Shown: one piece after another, positions 34,355-44,135 of the stretch
Numbering within the stretch: position 1 is the stretch's first letter
Layout: the number at the start of each line of letters is the position of its first letter
Assembly (NCBI RefSeq): GCF_004365635.1
Contig: NZ_SOBH01000002.1
Span: forward strand, 124,001 to 188,000
DNA: 64,000 bases
Origin: Litoreibacter halocynthiae
GTDB lineage: Bacteria > Pseudomonadota > Alphaproteobacteria > Rhodobacterales > Rhodobacteraceae
Direction of reading: 5' to 3'
Notes under the pieces: generated by a model
The model's input: the letters and a program-made list of their open reading frames with translations, nothing else
The model's database searches: none
What the model was told of the DNA's origin: nothing
Translations under genes and position numbers: made by a program

Positions 34355-34710
34355 CGGAGTTCCAGCAGTTCGATCCGGTTTCCGAAAGGGTCATTCACAT
34401 AGACGCGCCTGATGTCCGGCAAATCCGTGTCGGTGCGTGGCTCTACCCCGTGCGCCTTCAAATGCCGGATGGCTGCATCCAACGACGTGACCTGAAATCC
34501 GGGATGCGCTTTCTTGGCTGGTGCAAATGGCGTCTCGACGCCTAGATGCACCCGCACCGATCCCGCCTCGAACCAGACACCACCACGCCCTTGCAACGCC
34601 GCGGGCTTGGGAGTTTCAGTGAAGAGCAAAACACCGCAGTAGAACTTCCGCGCGTCGTCTTCGCCTCCGGCGGGCATCGCCAATTGTATATGGTGTAGCG
34701 CGTCAATCAT
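34351..34710 (-). CDS. VOC/glyoxalase-fold protein
   Basis: A 119-residue single-module VOC protein: HHIQLAMPAGGEDDARKFYCG, then VWFEAGSVRVHLGVE and VNDPFGNRIELLE at the end. Ligands would be His in HHIQL and Glu in IELLE; substrate unknown (dioxygenase- or lyase-like). The ATG at 34710 is preceded by AGGGGG and gives the family length. It overlaps the fliG end by four bases in convergent orientation. Confidence 0.75.
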   Translation of the reverse strand: MIDALHHIQLAMPAGGEDDARKFYCGVLLFTETPKPAALQGRGGVWFEAGSVRVHLGVETPFAPAKKAHPGFQVTSLDAAIRHLKAHGVEPRTDTDLPDIRRVYVNDPFGNRIELLELR

Positions 34711-34739
34711 CGCGCCCCCTTTTCCGGTCCACAATTGCG

Positions 34740-34767
34740 AAAAGGGCGGACCCTTACAGGCCCGCCC
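34740..34767 (-). terminator. Terminator after lon
   Basis: On the minus strand GGGCGG and CCGCCC form a short GC stem followed by TTTT. It lies 33 bases past the lon stop. Confidence 0.65.
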
Positions 34768-34799
34768 CAATCTTTAATACTCAAACCCGGCACGCCGGA

Positions 34800-37208
34800 T
34801 CAATGCGTAACCGCACCGGATCCTTCGCCACCTTTGGCAGCCAGTGCCGCCGCCGCCGCTTCTTCCGCAGCCTCGTCCCATTCGATGGACTCAGGCTCGG
34901 ACACAAGCGCCAGTTTCAGCACTTCCGAGACATGGCTGACCGGAATGATGTCCAGACCCGCTTTCACGTTGTCCGGAATTTCGGGCAGGTCTTTCTCGTT
35001 CTCTTTCGGGATCAGAACGGTTTTGATACCGCCCCGCAGCGCCGCCAACAGCTTTTCTTTCAAGCCGCCGATAGGCATCGCATTGCCGCGCAAGGATACC
35101 TCGCCCGTCATAGCGATATCCTTGCGCACCGGAATCTGCGTCAGCACCGATACGATCGACGTCACCATCGCCAAACCGGCCGACGGGCCATCCTTCGGGG
35201 TCGCCCCGTCCGGCACGTGCACGTGGATATCAATTTTGTCGAAGGTAGGTGGTTTCACACCAATCTTCGGCGAGACGGAGCGCACATAAGATGACGCCGC
35301 ATCAATCGATTCCTTCATCACGTCGCCCAGCTTACCGGTGGTTTTCATCCGGCCTTTGCCCGGCAGGCGCAGCGCCTCGATGGACAGTAATTCACCGCCG
35401 ACTGAGGTATACGCCAAGCCCGTCACAACACCGATCTGGTCGTCCTGTTCGGCCAACCCGTAGCGATATTTCTTGACGCCAAGATAGTCGTCCAGATTGT
35501 CCGGCGTGATCTTAACCGAAGTCTTATCTTTACGGACGATTTGGGTCACGGCTTTGCGCGCCAGCTTGCCGATTTCACGCTCCAGATTCCGCACGCCCGC
35601 CTCACGGGTATAGGTGCGGATCATTTCCATCAGCGCCTCGTCGGTCAGCTCGAACTCGCCTTTTTTCAGGCCGTGATTCTTGATCTGCTTGGCGATCAGG
35701 TGCTGCTTGGCAATCTCGGATTTTTCGTCCTCGGTGTAACCCGCCAGCGGGATGATCTCCATGCGGTCCAGAAGTGGCCCAGGCATGTTGTAGCTGTTCG
35801 CTGTGGTCAAAAACATCACGTTCGACAGATCATATTCCACCTCAAGGTAGTGGTCGATGAACGTGCTGTTTTGCTCCGGATCAAGCACCTCAAGCATGGC
35901 CGACGCAGGGTCGCCACGGAAGTCCTGCCCCATCTTGTCGATTTCATCGAGCAAGATCAGTGGGTTGGTCGTTTTTGCCTTTTTCAGCGCCTGAATGATC
36001 TTACCGGGCATAGAACCGATGTAAGTCCGGCGGTGACCGCGAATTTCAGATTCGTCGCGCACACCCCCAAGGGAGATACGGATGAACTCGCGCCCCGTCG
36101 CCTTGGCCACGGATTTCCCAAGCGAGGTTTTACCCACGCCGGGAGGGCCCACAAGGCACATGATCGGGCCTTTGAGCTTCTTGGAGCGTTGTTGCACGGC
36201 CAAGTATTCGACGATGCGTTCTTTAACCTTTTCAAGACCATAGTGGTCGTCATCCAGCACTTTCTGGGCTTTGACCAAGTCCTTCTTGGTGCGCGAGTTC
36301 ACGCCCCACGGAATCGCCAGAATCCAGTCCAGATAGTTGCGCACGACGGTGGCTTCCGCAGACATCGGGCTCATGTTCTTGAGCTTTTTCAGTTCCGCAT
36401 CGACCTTTTCCTTGGCCTCTTTGGACAGCTTGGTCTTGGCGATTTTCGCTTCCAGCTCGGCCACTTCGTTCTGGCCTTCCTCGCCGTCGCCCAGCTCCTT
36501 CTGAATGGCTTTCATTTGCTCATTCAGATAATATTCACGCTGGGTGCGCTCCATCTGGTTCTTGACGCGGGATTTGATCTTTTTCTCGACCTGAAGCACG
36601 GACATTTCACCCTGCATCAGCCCGTAGACCTTCTCCAGACGCTCGGCCACGGACAGCGTTTCCAGCAGCTCTTGTTTCTGGTGCACTTCGACGCCCAAAT
36701 GCCCGCCCACAAGGTCGGCGAGCTTCTCGGGAGCTTCGGATTCCGCAACCGAGGCCAGGGCCTCTTCGGGGATGTTTTTCTTCACTTTGGCGTAGCGGTC
36801 GAACTCTTCACCGACCGATTTGACCAGCGCGTAAATCGTTGTCTCGTCGCCCAGAGTTTCTTCCAACTCCACGGCTTTCGCTTCGAAAAAGCTATCATTT
36901 TCAACGTACTCGACAATTTTCACACGCGAGCGGCCTTCGACCAGTACCTTTACGGTACCGTCGGGCAGCTTCAGCAATTGCAGCACATTTGCCAGCACGC
37001 CAACTTCATAGATTCCGTCAGAGGACGGATCATCCTCGGCAGGGTCCATCTGGCTCGACAGCAAGATTTGCTTGTCGTCCTTCATCACCTCTTCCAAGGC
37101 GCGCACGGACTTATCGCGACCCACGAACAGCGGCACGATCATATGCGGGAACACCACGATATCGCGCAGCGGCAAGACGGGGTAGGACAAGGTTGTTTGC
37201 TCGGTCAT
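34800..37208 (-). CDS. lon: ATP-dependent Lon protease
   Basis: An 802-residue LonA protease of normal length. It has an N-terminal substrate-binding domain (SYPVLPLRDIVVFPHMIVPL), a long coiled-coil part, the AAA module with Walker A GPPGVGKTSLGKSVAKATG and sensor LTTANSYNMPGPLLDRM, and a serine-lysine protease domain with DGPSAGLAM (catalytic Ser) and GGLKEKLLAALRGG (catalytic Lys). The start was set at ATG 37208, where the family begins (MTEQTT) and an AAGGA lies upstream; the open frame continues 48 codons further without family resemblance. Confidence 0.96.
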   Translation of the reverse strand: MTEQTTLSYPVLPLRDIVVFPHMIVPLFVGRDKSVRALEEVMKDDKQILLSSQMDPAEDDPSSDGIYEVGVLANVLQLLKLPDGTVKVLVEGRSRVKIVEYVENDSFFEAKAVELEETLGDETTIYALVKSVGEEFDRYAKVKKNIPEEALASVAESEAPEKLADLVGGHLGVEVHQKQELLETLSVAERLEKVYGLMQGEMSVLQVEKKIKSRVKNQMERTQREYYLNEQMKAIQKELGDGEEGQNEVAELEAKIAKTKLSKEAKEKVDAELKKLKNMSPMSAEATVVRNYLDWILAIPWGVNSRTKKDLVKAQKVLDDDHYGLEKVKERIVEYLAVQQRSKKLKGPIMCLVGPPGVGKTSLGKSVAKATGREFIRISLGGVRDESEIRGHRRTYIGSMPGKIIQALKKAKTTNPLILLDEIDKMGQDFRGDPASAMLEVLDPEQNSTFIDHYLEVEYDLSNVMFLTTANSYNMPGPLLDRMEIIPLAGYTEDEKSEIAKQHLIAKQIKNHGLKKGEFELTDEALMEMIRTYTREAGVRNLEREIGKLARKAVTQIVRKDKTSVKITPDNLDDYLGVKKYRYGLAEQDDQIGVVTGLAYTSVGGELLSIEALRLPGKGRMKTTGKLGDVMKESIDAASSYVRSVSPKIGVKPPTFDKIDIHVHVPDGATPKDGPSAGLAMVTSIVSVLTQIPVRKDIAMTGEVSLRGNAMPIGGLKEKLLAALRGGIKTVLIPKENEKDLPEIPDNVKAGLDIIPVSHVSEVLKLALVSEPESIEWDEAAEEAAAAALAAKGGEGSGAVTH

Positions 37209-37501
37209 CTTTTTTCCTTTTTGGCAAGATCGCCAAGGTCCCGCTGAGGCAGCAACCATTGGGCAATCTCCGGTATCGGACTCAAAGGTGGGGACCACCC
37301 GCACCTCTTTCAACCATCCACCGAATTGGTTGACGCCAGTGTGACCGCGCAAAGCGCCGGATACAAGCGGATCACAGGGTAAATTTCGTCCAAATTCACC
37401 CTAGATGAGACATTGGAAACGCCAATTCCAGCCTCACTCATGCCCAATTGCTTGGCTAGCTAAAGGTATAACAAGTGAAACAAACCTACAGGCACATCTG
37501 A
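37209..37501. other. Divergent intergenic region, lon and a membrane protein gene
   Basis: This 293-base gap holds the lon promoter on the minus strand and that of the gene at 37502. I looked for a heat-shock type CTTG element and saw CTTGTAT on the minus strand near 37370, but no convincing -10 partner. No further gene was seen. Confidence 0.35.
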
Positions 37502-38365
37502 ATGCTCACGCTTCTTATACGTCATTATCGCCGCTTCGCCGTATTTTCGGGCGGGTTGGCGTTGTTCTGCGCGGCAGAGCTGGCTGGATCAGGGCTGAAC
37601 CTTTCCCTGCTCAGCTATGTCGGCACCTTCGTTGTGTCGTTCATACTGTTCTCAATTGTGGCTGTCGGCGTTTACGCCGTCGTTCCGCGCTATCGCGGTC
37701 TGCTGGAAATCACCGGAATTGCCGCCTTCGCCACAGCGGCATTATTGTTTTACGCGTCCAAGTACGGCTTTGACGGCCATCTGCACGGCATCGGCGGGAT
37801 CGTCATCCTTGTCCTGCTCACAGGGCTTTTCTGGGCCGGGCTTCACAGCAAACTATCGCGCAAGATCGGGGCCGAAACGACCTGGCGTGATCGCTATTCC
37901 GGCCATGTGCCCTACCCTGCCCGCCTGATCTGGCGTCATGTCATTCCGGGTGCCGCAGAGCCGTCAGACCATTGCACCGGCATGATGGCCCGCTATGACG
38001 AAGACGAAGAAGACCCCGACACCGTTCATGTGACCTTCAAAGGCCGCAAGGACCGTGCCGCAAAATACATGCTGACCTTTCTGGAGCGCGACCAGCCATC
38101 AGCCTGCCGCTTCTTTTTTCAAGGTACAGAGGCTGACGGCACCGTTGTCGACGGCATCTTCTCGCTGCGGACAACGGTTTTAGAGCGCAACACCTGCTTC
38201 CTGTCCTGCGTGGAAGAGCGGTCGGGCCTGAGCATCGGCAGCCTTGTAGAGCGTTGGTTCGACGACTCCCTTGGCTACCAGCACGACAAGCTTCTGGAGA
38301 TGCTCGACGCGCGGTATGGCGAAACCTACGGCACCCGCAAATCAAGCATGTTGGCGACCGAATAA
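37502..38365 (+). CDS. Hypothetical membrane protein with C-terminal soluble domain
   Basis: A 287-residue protein that I do not recognise. Residues 1-115 form four membrane helices (about 12-30, 37-60, 67-85, 96-113). The remaining 170 residues are cytoplasmic or periplasmic and strand-rich, with an acidic patch RYDEDEEDPDTVHVTFKGRK. No catalytic motif stands out. It precedes the YcxB-like gene by 55 bases in the same direction. Confidence 0.6.
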   Translation: MLTLLIRHYRRFAVFSGGLALFCAAELAGSGLNLSLLSYVGTFVVSFILFSIVAVGVYAVVPRYRGLLEITGIAAFATAALLFYASKYGFDGHLHGIGGIVILVLLTGLFWAGLHSKLSRKIGAETTWRDRYSGHVPYPARLIWRHVIPGAAEPSDHCTGMMARYDEDEEDPDTVHVTFKGRKDRAAKYMLTFLERDQPSACRFFFQGTEADGTVVDGIFSLRTTVLERNTCFLSCVEERSGLSIGSLVERWFDDSLGYQHDKLLEMLDARYGETYGTRKSSMLATE

Positions 38366-38420
38366 GCCACCGGTCAAACACATCTGGCGCAAGCGGGCTT
38401 AACTGGTCTAGCCTGCGCCT

Positions 38421-38918
38421 ATGATCACCCTGACTTACGACATCGAGGAAGCCGAATTCATGGACGCCGCCGGCGCGCTCTGGTCGTATCGGGGCATCGG
38501 TGATCTGGGCAATTGGATACTGGCGGCGATCTCCCTGTTTTCAGGCCTGAGCCTGATTTACTGGGGTCTCGATATCGGCTGGATTTGGGTCGGCACCGCC
38601 GCCCTGTTCGTCGTCATAACGCTGCTGCGGAATTTTCTTTGGCGACGCGCCTACCGGCGGATGACGAAATACAGCGCACCGATTACCGCCATCTTTACCC
38701 GAGACGAGGTTCAGACCAGCTCTGCCGAAGGCCAGTCCAAGCTGCCTTGGACGGCGTTCAAGAAATACGCCGAAACACCGGACTACTTTTTCCTGCTCAT
38801 GCCACCACGCGGGCTTTCGATCATCCCCAAGCGCGCGGCCAAGGACGATTGGGAGCTTGAAACCCTGCGCGACATGATCACAGGCAACCTGCCCCGCGCC
38901 AAAATGCGCTGGACGTAA
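38421..38918 (+). CDS. YcxB-like membrane protein
   Basis: A 165-residue protein with two adjacent membrane helices (about 30-50 and 55-72) followed by a soluble domain. The segment LPWTAFKKYAETPDYFFLLM and IIPKRA near the C terminus match the YcxB-like C-terminal domain, in which a PH-like fold is assumed. Function unknown. It converges on tgt with a gap of three bases. Confidence 0.68.
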   Translation: MITLTYDIEEAEFMDAAGALWSYRGIGDLGNWILAAISLFSGLSLIYWGLDIGWIWVGTAALFVVITLLRNFLWRRAYRRMTKYSAPITAIFTRDEVQTSSAEGQSKLPWTAFKKYAETPDYFFLLMPPRGLSIIPKRAAKDDWELETLRDMITGNLPRAKMRWT

Positions 38919-38921
38919 ACC

Positions 38922-40052
38922 CTATAGCGGCTCGATATCCCCAAGCGCACGGGTCTCGTGGAAGGTCTTCACGAAGCCGGCCAAATCACCCGCAGCAATC
39001 GCAGCGCGCAGCCCCGCCATCAACTCCTGATAATAGTGCAGGTTGTGCCACGTCACGAGCATTGACGAGATCATCTCCTGCGCACGGAACACATGGCTCA
39101 GATAGGCCCGCGAATACTGCGTGCAACACGGGCAGGTGCAATCTTCGTCCAGCGGCCTCGGGTCATCCATGTGACGCGCATTCTTGACGTTGACCACGCC
39201 GCGGCGCGTAAAGGCCTGCCCCGTGCGACCGGACCGTGACGGCAGGACGCAATCGAACATGTCGATGCCCCGCTCTACTGCGCCCACGATGTCGTCAGGC
39301 TTGCCCACGCCCATCAGATAGCGCGGCTTGTCTTGCGGCAACTGCTCCGGCGCGTAGTCGAGACAGCCGAACATCGCCTCCTGCCCCTCACCCACGGCAA
39401 GGCCGCCAACCGCGTAGCCGTCAAAGCCGATCTTGGTTAACGCCGCAGAACTTTCAGCGCGCATGTCCTGCTCCAACCCGCCTTGCTGGATGCCGAACAA
39501 CGCGTGGCCGGGGCGGTCGCCAAACGCCTCACGCGATCGTGCGGCCCAGCGCATCGACAATTGCATGCTTTCGTTGATCCGCGCCCGATCTGCAGGCAAC
39601 GCGGGGCATTCGTCAAAGCACATCACAATATCAGAGCCGAGCAGCTTCTGGATTTCCATCGACCGTTCGGGGGACAGCATATGCTTGGAGCCGTCGATAT
39701 GCGATTTGAACGTCACGCCTTCCTCGGTCAGCTTGCGCAACTCGGCAAGGCTCATCACCTGAAACCCGCCGCTATCGGTCAGGATCGGGCGGTCCCAGTT
39801 CATGAATTTGTGCAGGCCACCAAGCTTGGCAATCCGCTCCGCCGTCGGGCGCAGCATCAAATGATAGGTGTTGCCCAGCAGGATATCGGCCCCCGTGGCG
39901 CGCACACTTTCTGGCATCATCGCCTTAACTGTTGCGGCTGTCCCCACCGGCATGAAGGCCGGCGTGCGGATGTCGCCACGCGGGGTGGAAATGATGCCCG
40001 TGCGGGCCTTGCCGTCAGTGGCGTGAATGTCAAACTGAAATCTCTGTGTCAT
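38922..40052 (-). CDS. tgt: Queuine tRNA-ribosyltransferase
   Basis: A 376-residue TIM-barrel enzyme exchanging guanine-34 for the queuine precursor in GUN-anticodon tRNAs. Visible: general-base segment [15 protein letters not shown], nucleophile region [19 protein letters not shown], and the zinc site [18 protein letters not shown] with three Cys. The start ATG 40052 gives the standard length; a longer open frame upstream overlaps the divergent gene. No other queuosine gene is in the window. Confidence 0.95.
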   Translation of the reverse strand: MTQRFQFDIHATDGKARTGIISTPRGDIRTPAFMPVGTAATVKAMMPESVRATGADILLGNTYHLMLRPTAERIAKLGGLHKFMNWDRPILTDSGGFQVMSLAELRKLTEEGVTFKSHIDGSKHMLSPERSMEIQKLLGSDIVMCFDECPALPADRARINESMQLSMRWAARSREAFGDRPGHALFGIQQGGLEQDMRAESSAALTKIGFDGYAVGGLAVGEGQEAMFGCLDYAPEQLPQDKPRYLMGVGKPDDIVGAVERGIDMFDCVLPSRSGRTGQAFTRRGVVNVKNARHMDDPRPLDEDCTCPCCTQYSRAYLSHVFRAQEMISSMLVTWHNLHYYQELMAGLRAAIAAGDLAGFVKTFHETRALGDIEPL

Positions 40053-40104
40053 GGCTGTCGCTTTAGGGCTAAAAGTGAACTCTGCGCAAGGGAGAGGCCC
40101 CAAT

Positions 40105-41505
40105 ATGAACGACGATTCAATTCTAAAACTCGGCTGGGAAGAATGGCTGAGCCTGCCGGACCTGTCCTTGCCAACCATCAAGGCAAAGATCGACACCGGT
40201 GCCAAAACCTCGGCGCTGCACGCGTTTGATATCGAGCCTTTCGGCTCTGCCTCGCGTCCCAAAGTGCGCTTTGCCATTCACCCGATTCCGGGCAACGAGT
40301 CGCTGACGATCCCCTGCTCTGCTCCGATCATCGACCGTCGTGACGTCATCTCGTCAAACGGCGAATCGGAAATGCGCTATGTGATCGAAACCATGCTGTC
40401 GGTCGGCGGTCAAAGCTGGCCCATCGAGGTGACGCTGACCAATCGCGGTTCCATGGCTTATCGCATGTTGCTGGGCCGTCAGGCCTTGCGCGAAAACACC
40501 GTTGTTGCCCCGTCCGAACGGTTCTGCCAGCCGGACCTCAGCTATGACGTCTACACCGCCTCCAAGCTGCGCACGGCCACCAAGGCGCGCGCGTTACGGA
40601 TCGCGGTGCTATCACGCGAGCCGGGCAGCTATTCCACCGCCAAGCTGGTCAGCGAGGGCGAAGCACGCGGCCATGTGGTCGAAGTTATCGACACAACCCG
40701 CTGCTATATGGCGATCAACGCCAAAGCCCCCGAGGTCTATTATGATGGTAAGCGCCTGCCCCGTTTCGACGCGGTGATCCCGAGGATCGGTGCGTCGATC
40801 ACCACCTATGGCTGCTCCGTGCTGCGCCAGTTCGAGACCCTCGGCACGTATTGCGTCAACGGCTCGGCCGGGATTGCCGCTTCGCGCGACAAGTTGCACG
40901 CGCATCAGGTGCTGGCCCGCCACCGCATCGGCATGCCGATGACCGCCTTCGCCGCATCCCCCAAGGACACCAAGAACCTGATGGATCTGGTCGGGACAGC
41001 CCCGATGATCGTGAAACTACTGGAATCCACCCAAGGCAAGGGTGTGGTGCTGGCCGAAACCAAAAAGGCTGCCGAATCCGTCATCGACGCGTTCCGTGGC
41101 CTCAAGGCCAGCTTCCTCGTGCAGGATTTCGTGAAGGAATCAGCGGGCGAAGACATTCGCTGTCTGGTGATTGGCGGCAAGGTTGTGGCGTCCATGAAGC
41201 GCAGCTCCGGCGGGGATGACTTCCGCTCCAACCTTCATCGCGGCGGTACTGCCGTGGTCACCCGCATCTCCAAGACCGAGCGCGACATGGCCACCCGTGC
41301 GGCCAAAGCGTTCAAGCTTGGCGCGGCAGGCGTTGATTTGCTGCGCTCCTCCGAAGGCCCGAAAATTCTGGAGGTCAATTCTTCCCCCGGACTGGAAGGC
41401 ATCGAAAAAGCCACCGGCAAGAACATCGCAGGGCTGCTGATGGACCAGATCGAAATGCGCGTGCGCCCCGCTCCGTTGAAGAAGGCACCAAAGAAAACAC
41501 CATGA
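40105..41505 (+). CDS. rimK: Fusion: ATP-dependent zinc protease domain + RimK-type ligase
   Basis: A 466-residue two-domain protein. Residues 1-140 are the retropepsin-like domain labelled ATP-dependent zinc protease (RimB-like), with the hallmark [19 protein letters not shown]. Residues 165-460 are a RimK-type ATP-grasp ligase ([58 protein letters not shown]). RimK adds Glu residues to ribosomal protein S6; the protease partner removes or tunes them when separate. Here both are one chain. ATG 40105 follows GGAGAGG. It overlaps the next gene by four bases. Confidence 0.85.
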   Translation: MNDDSILKLGWEEWLSLPDLSLPTIKAKIDTGAKTSALHAFDIEPFGSASRPKVRFAIHPIPGNESLTIPCSAPIIDRRDVISSNGESEMRYVIETMLSVGGQSWPIEVTLTNRGSMAYRMLLGRQALRENTVVAPSERFCQPDLSYDVYTASKLRTATKARALRIAVLSREPGSYSTAKLVSEGEARGHVVEVIDTTRCYMAINAKAPEVYYDGKRLPRFDAVIPRIGASITTYGCSVLRQFETLGTYCVNGSAGIAASRDKLHAHQVLARHRIGMPMTAFAASPKDTKNLMDLVGTAPMIVKLLESTQGKGVVLAETKKAAESVIDAFRGLKASFLVQDFVKESAGEDIRCLVIGGKVVASMKRSSGGDDFRSNLHRGGTAVVTRISKTERDMATRAAKAFKLGAAGVDLLRSSEGPKILEVNSSPGLEGIEKATGKNIAGLLMDQIEMRVRPAPLKKAPKKTP

Positions 41506-42197
41506 ACCGGCGCGCGCTCCTCCTCGGCCTGCTGGCCACCACGGCGCGACCTGCTTTCGGGCAGTCCGCGCGCTACGAGTTGGAGAACTCCCTGACCGAG
41601 CGCGCCAAATGGCGCAGCTTCGGCAACAAGGATTGGATCACCGGTGACCCGATCGAGCGCGCCCGATCAGGCCGCGCCCGCATCACAACCTACGAGCTGA
41701 CGCATGTGGGCGGCAGCACTCCGGTGGCGCGTTTGAAATCGCTGATTGCCTTGGCCGAGGCTGGCCCGAAAGGCTATGACGCCGTGCATGTTGGTGCATC
41801 CGTTAAACCGCCGAAGCGACCTACTCAGATGAGCCTCGGCCAAATCCTCGCATGGATCAAACGCACCCCCGGCCAGCCCCACGCCATCGGGCGCTATCAG
41901 TTCATTCCATCCACCTTGCGGGTCCTGATCGCGCGTGCGGGGCTGTCCACCAAGGCCCGTTTTTCACCGCAGGTTCAGGATCAACTGGCGGATTTGTTGC
42001 TAGCCGATGCGGGGCTTGCCAAGTTTCAAGCTGGCCGCATGTCGCGCAAACGCTTTATGAACAATCTAGCGCGAATATGGGCCGGACTGCCGACCTCGTC
42101 GGGCAAAAGCTACTATGACGGCTACGCAGGCAACCGCGCCACCCTGACCCGCGCCTATTTCGACGCGAGAATGCGTGAGTTCTTTCCAAAAGCTTAA
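41502..42197 (+). CDS. Exported lysozyme-like protein (GH104-like)
   Basis: A 231-residue protein with a signal peptide (cleavage near ARPAFG/QS, residue 20). The mature region resembles phage-lambda-type lytic transglycosylase: a candidate catalytic Glu86 in LIALAEAGPKGYDAV, then AIGRYQFIPSTLRVLI, QDQLADLLLADAG, and NNLARIWAGLPTSSGKSYYDG. It would cleave peptidoglycan strands in the periplasm. Its ATG overlaps the rimK-fusion stop (ATGA), so both are made from one mRNA, an unexpected pairing. Confidence 0.65.
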   Translation: MNRRALLLGLLATTARPAFGQSARYELENSLTERAKWRSFGNKDWITGDPIERARSGRARITTYELTHVGGSTPVARLKSLIALAEAGPKGYDAVHVGASVKPPKRPTQMSLGQILAWIKRTPGQPHAIGRYQFIPSTLRVLIARAGLSTKARFSPQVQDQLADLLLADAGLAKFQAGRMSRKRFMNNLARIWAGLPTSSGKSYYDGYAGNRATLTRAYFDARMREFFPKA

Positions 42198-42322
42198 CGC
42201 GGCTGCTAGCCAATGCACGGCCCCTCACACGGGGGCGTGACAAATTGGTGCTGGTGCAGCACTGGACGATGCCCAAGCTAATCCTTATATCTTTACTCAA
42301 CTATCCCTGATGGATGTAAGAA

Positions 42323-42685
42323 ATGAACCAGCCAACAGAACAACTCGAAGGCGCGCCGCTGATCAAGCCGTCCTCCACCGACCATCCGCTCTACGACAAT
42401 ATCGTGGAGGCGTGTCGCTCGGTCTATGACCCTGAAATTCCAGTCAATATCTACGATCTGGGACTGGTCTATACCATCGAGATCAGCGCCGAGAACGAGG
42501 TGTCGATCATCATGACCCTGACCGCCCCCGGCTGTCCCGTCGCAGGCGAAATGCCCGGCTGGCTCGCTGAAGCGGTGGAGCCCCTTGCGGGCGTGAAACA
42601 GGTCGATGTGGACATCACGTGGGATCCGCCTTGGGGCATGGAAATGATGTCCGACGAGGCGCGTCTGGAACTGGGGTTTATGTGA
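42323..42685 (+). CDS. SufT/DUF59 Fe-S cluster assembly factor
   Basis: A 120-residue MIP18/DUF59 protein: VYDPEIPVNIYDLGLVY and TLTAPGCPVAGEMPGWL with the conserved Cys, then DITWDPPWGMEMMSDEAR. Members (SufT, PaaD-like) help load Fe-S clusters on target proteins. It is the first gene of a small operon; the next gene, an A-type carrier, overlaps its stop, which supports an Fe-S role. Confidence 0.88.
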   Translation: MNQPTEQLEGAPLIKPSSTDHPLYDNIVEACRSVYDPEIPVNIYDLGLVYTIEISAENEVSIIMTLTAPGCPVAGEMPGWLAEAVEPLAGVKQVDVDITWDPPWGMEMMSDEARLELGFM

Positions 42686-43050
42686 TGTTTTCCATCCCCG
42701 GCAAACAAGCGGTTTCCATTACCGATCGGGCCGCTGCCCAGATCGCCAAACTGATGGCGCGCGACGGGCATAAGGCGTTGAAAATAGGCGTAAAAAAGGG
42801 TGGCTGCGCAGGCATGGAGTACACCATGGACTACGTGGATGAAGTCGCGCCCAACGACGAAGTGGTCGAGCAAAACGGCGCCCGCGTGATCATCGCACCC
42901 ATGGCGCAGATGTTCCTGTTCGGCACCCAGATCGACTATGAAACCAGCCTGTTGGAAAGCGGGTTCAAGTTCATCAACCCCAATGTCTCCGAGGCCTGCG
43001 GATGTGGCGAGTCGATCAAGTTCGACGAAAGCCTCTTCGCCAAGGAATGA
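42685..43050 (+). CDS. HesB/IscA-type Fe-S carrier
   Basis: A 121-residue A-type iron-sulfur carrier. The three cluster-binding cysteines are Cys41 (KKGGCAGMEY) and Cys105/Cys107 (SEACGCGESI). The start codon shares the stop of the preceding SufT gene (TGATG), showing tight coupling. I cannot tell SufA from IscA by eye. Confidence 0.92.
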   Translation: MFSIPGKQAVSITDRAAAQIAKLMARDGHKALKIGVKKGGCAGMEYTMDYVDEVAPNDEVVEQNGARVIIAPMAQMFLFGTQIDYETSLLESGFKFINPNVSEACGCGESIKFDESLFAKE

Positions 43051-43370
43051 GCGTAGGCGAAGCGGATATCGCCTTCGCACGCGAGCTCTTCGCCGCCATC
43101 CCCGCCATATCGACCCGCAAAATGATGGGTGGACTCTGCCTCTATTCGGACGGGCAAATTTTTGCCCTTCTGCATTCCGACGGTCAGATATTCCTCAAGG
43201 CGCAGGGCGACTTTATCCCCGAAATTGAAGCGCTTGGCGGAACACGCTGGACCTACACGCGCAAGGACGGCAAAGTGACGGGTATGCCCTACTGGTCGCT
43301 GCCCGACCAGTTTCTCGACGACCCGTCCGAGGCCAGCGCCCTTGCTGCCCGTGCTTTGGAACATCTCTGA
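43047..43370 (+). CDS. TfoX/Sxy family protein (N-terminal domain)
   Basis: A 107-residue protein of the TfoX N-terminal type: IPAISTRKMMGGLCLYSDGQIFALLHSD and YWSLPDQFLDDPSEASALAARAL. Full-length TfoX/Sxy is a competence regulator in gamma-proteobacteria; these short alphaproteobacterial proteins have no proven function. ATG 43047 overlaps the stop of the Fe-S carrier (ATGA). Confidence 0.8.
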   Translation: MSVGEADIAFARELFAAIPAISTRKMMGGLCLYSDGQIFALLHSDGQIFLKAQGDFIPEIEALGGTRWTYTRKDGKVTGMPYWSLPDQFLDDPSEASALAARALEHL

Positions 43371-43382
43371 AGGACACCGCTC

Positions 43383-44135
43383 ATGCGCCGCAAACTCGCC
43401 GCTGGAAACTGGAAAATGAACGGCTTGTCGGCCGAATTGGCCGAGGTTGAAGCGCTGTGCGCGGCCCACCCTGATCCAAAGGTCGATCTGTTAATCGCAC
43501 CCCCTGCGACGTTGATCTCGTCCATGGTCGTCACCGCTTCGGATCACCGCATTGCGGTCGCAGGCCAAGACTGCCACGTGAAAGAAAGCGGCGCGCATAC
43601 CGGTGACATCTCGGCCCAGATGCTGAAAGACGCCGGCGCGTCCCATGTCATCCTTGGCCATTCCGAGCGCCGCGAAAATCACAACGAAAGCGACGACGAC
43701 GTGCGCAGCAAAGCCCGCGCCGCACTGGCTGCTGGTCTGAAGATCATCATATGCATCGGCGAAAGCTTGGAAGAACGCGAAGCCGCGAACACGCTCGACA
43801 TCATTGCGGGCCAACTCGCGGGCTCTCTGCCCGACATCCTGACTGGCGAAAATACCATCATCGCCTATGAACCCATCTGGGCCATCGGCACAGGCAAGGT
43901 ACCGACGCTGGGTCAGATCGGCGAGGTCCACGACTTTATCCGCACCAAGCTGGAAGCCCGTTTTGGCGAGGGCGTGGGCCGTTCCATCCGGCTGCTTTAC
44001 GGCGGTTCAGTTAAACCAAGCAATGCCTCCGACATCTTTGCGGTGTCCAATGTGGACGGGGCATTGGTCGGCGGAGCTTCCCTGAAGGCAAGCGACTTTT
44101 CCGGCATAATCAAAGCCTTGGAAGGCGCCATCTAA
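43383..44135 (+). CDS. tpiA: Triosephosphate isomerase
   Basis: A 250-residue TIM barrel. Catalytic residues appear as Lys11 (AAGNWKMNG), His in [10 protein letters not shown] near residue 96, and Glu in [12 protein letters not shown] near residue 163; the phosphate loop is [12 protein letters not shown]. Length is normal. It is followed with no gap by the P450 gene. Confidence 0.96.
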   Translation: MRRKLAAGNWKMNGLSAELAEVEALCAAHPDPKVDLLIAPPATLISSMVVTASDHRIAVAGQDCHVKESGAHTGDISAQMLKDAGASHVILGHSERRENHNESDDDVRSKARAALAAGLKIIICIGESLEEREAANTLDIIAGQLAGSLPDILTGENTIIAYEPIWAIGTGKVPTLGQIGEVHDFIRTKLEARFGEGVGRSIRLLYGGSVKPSNASDIFAVSNVDGALVGGASLKASDFSGIIKALEGAI

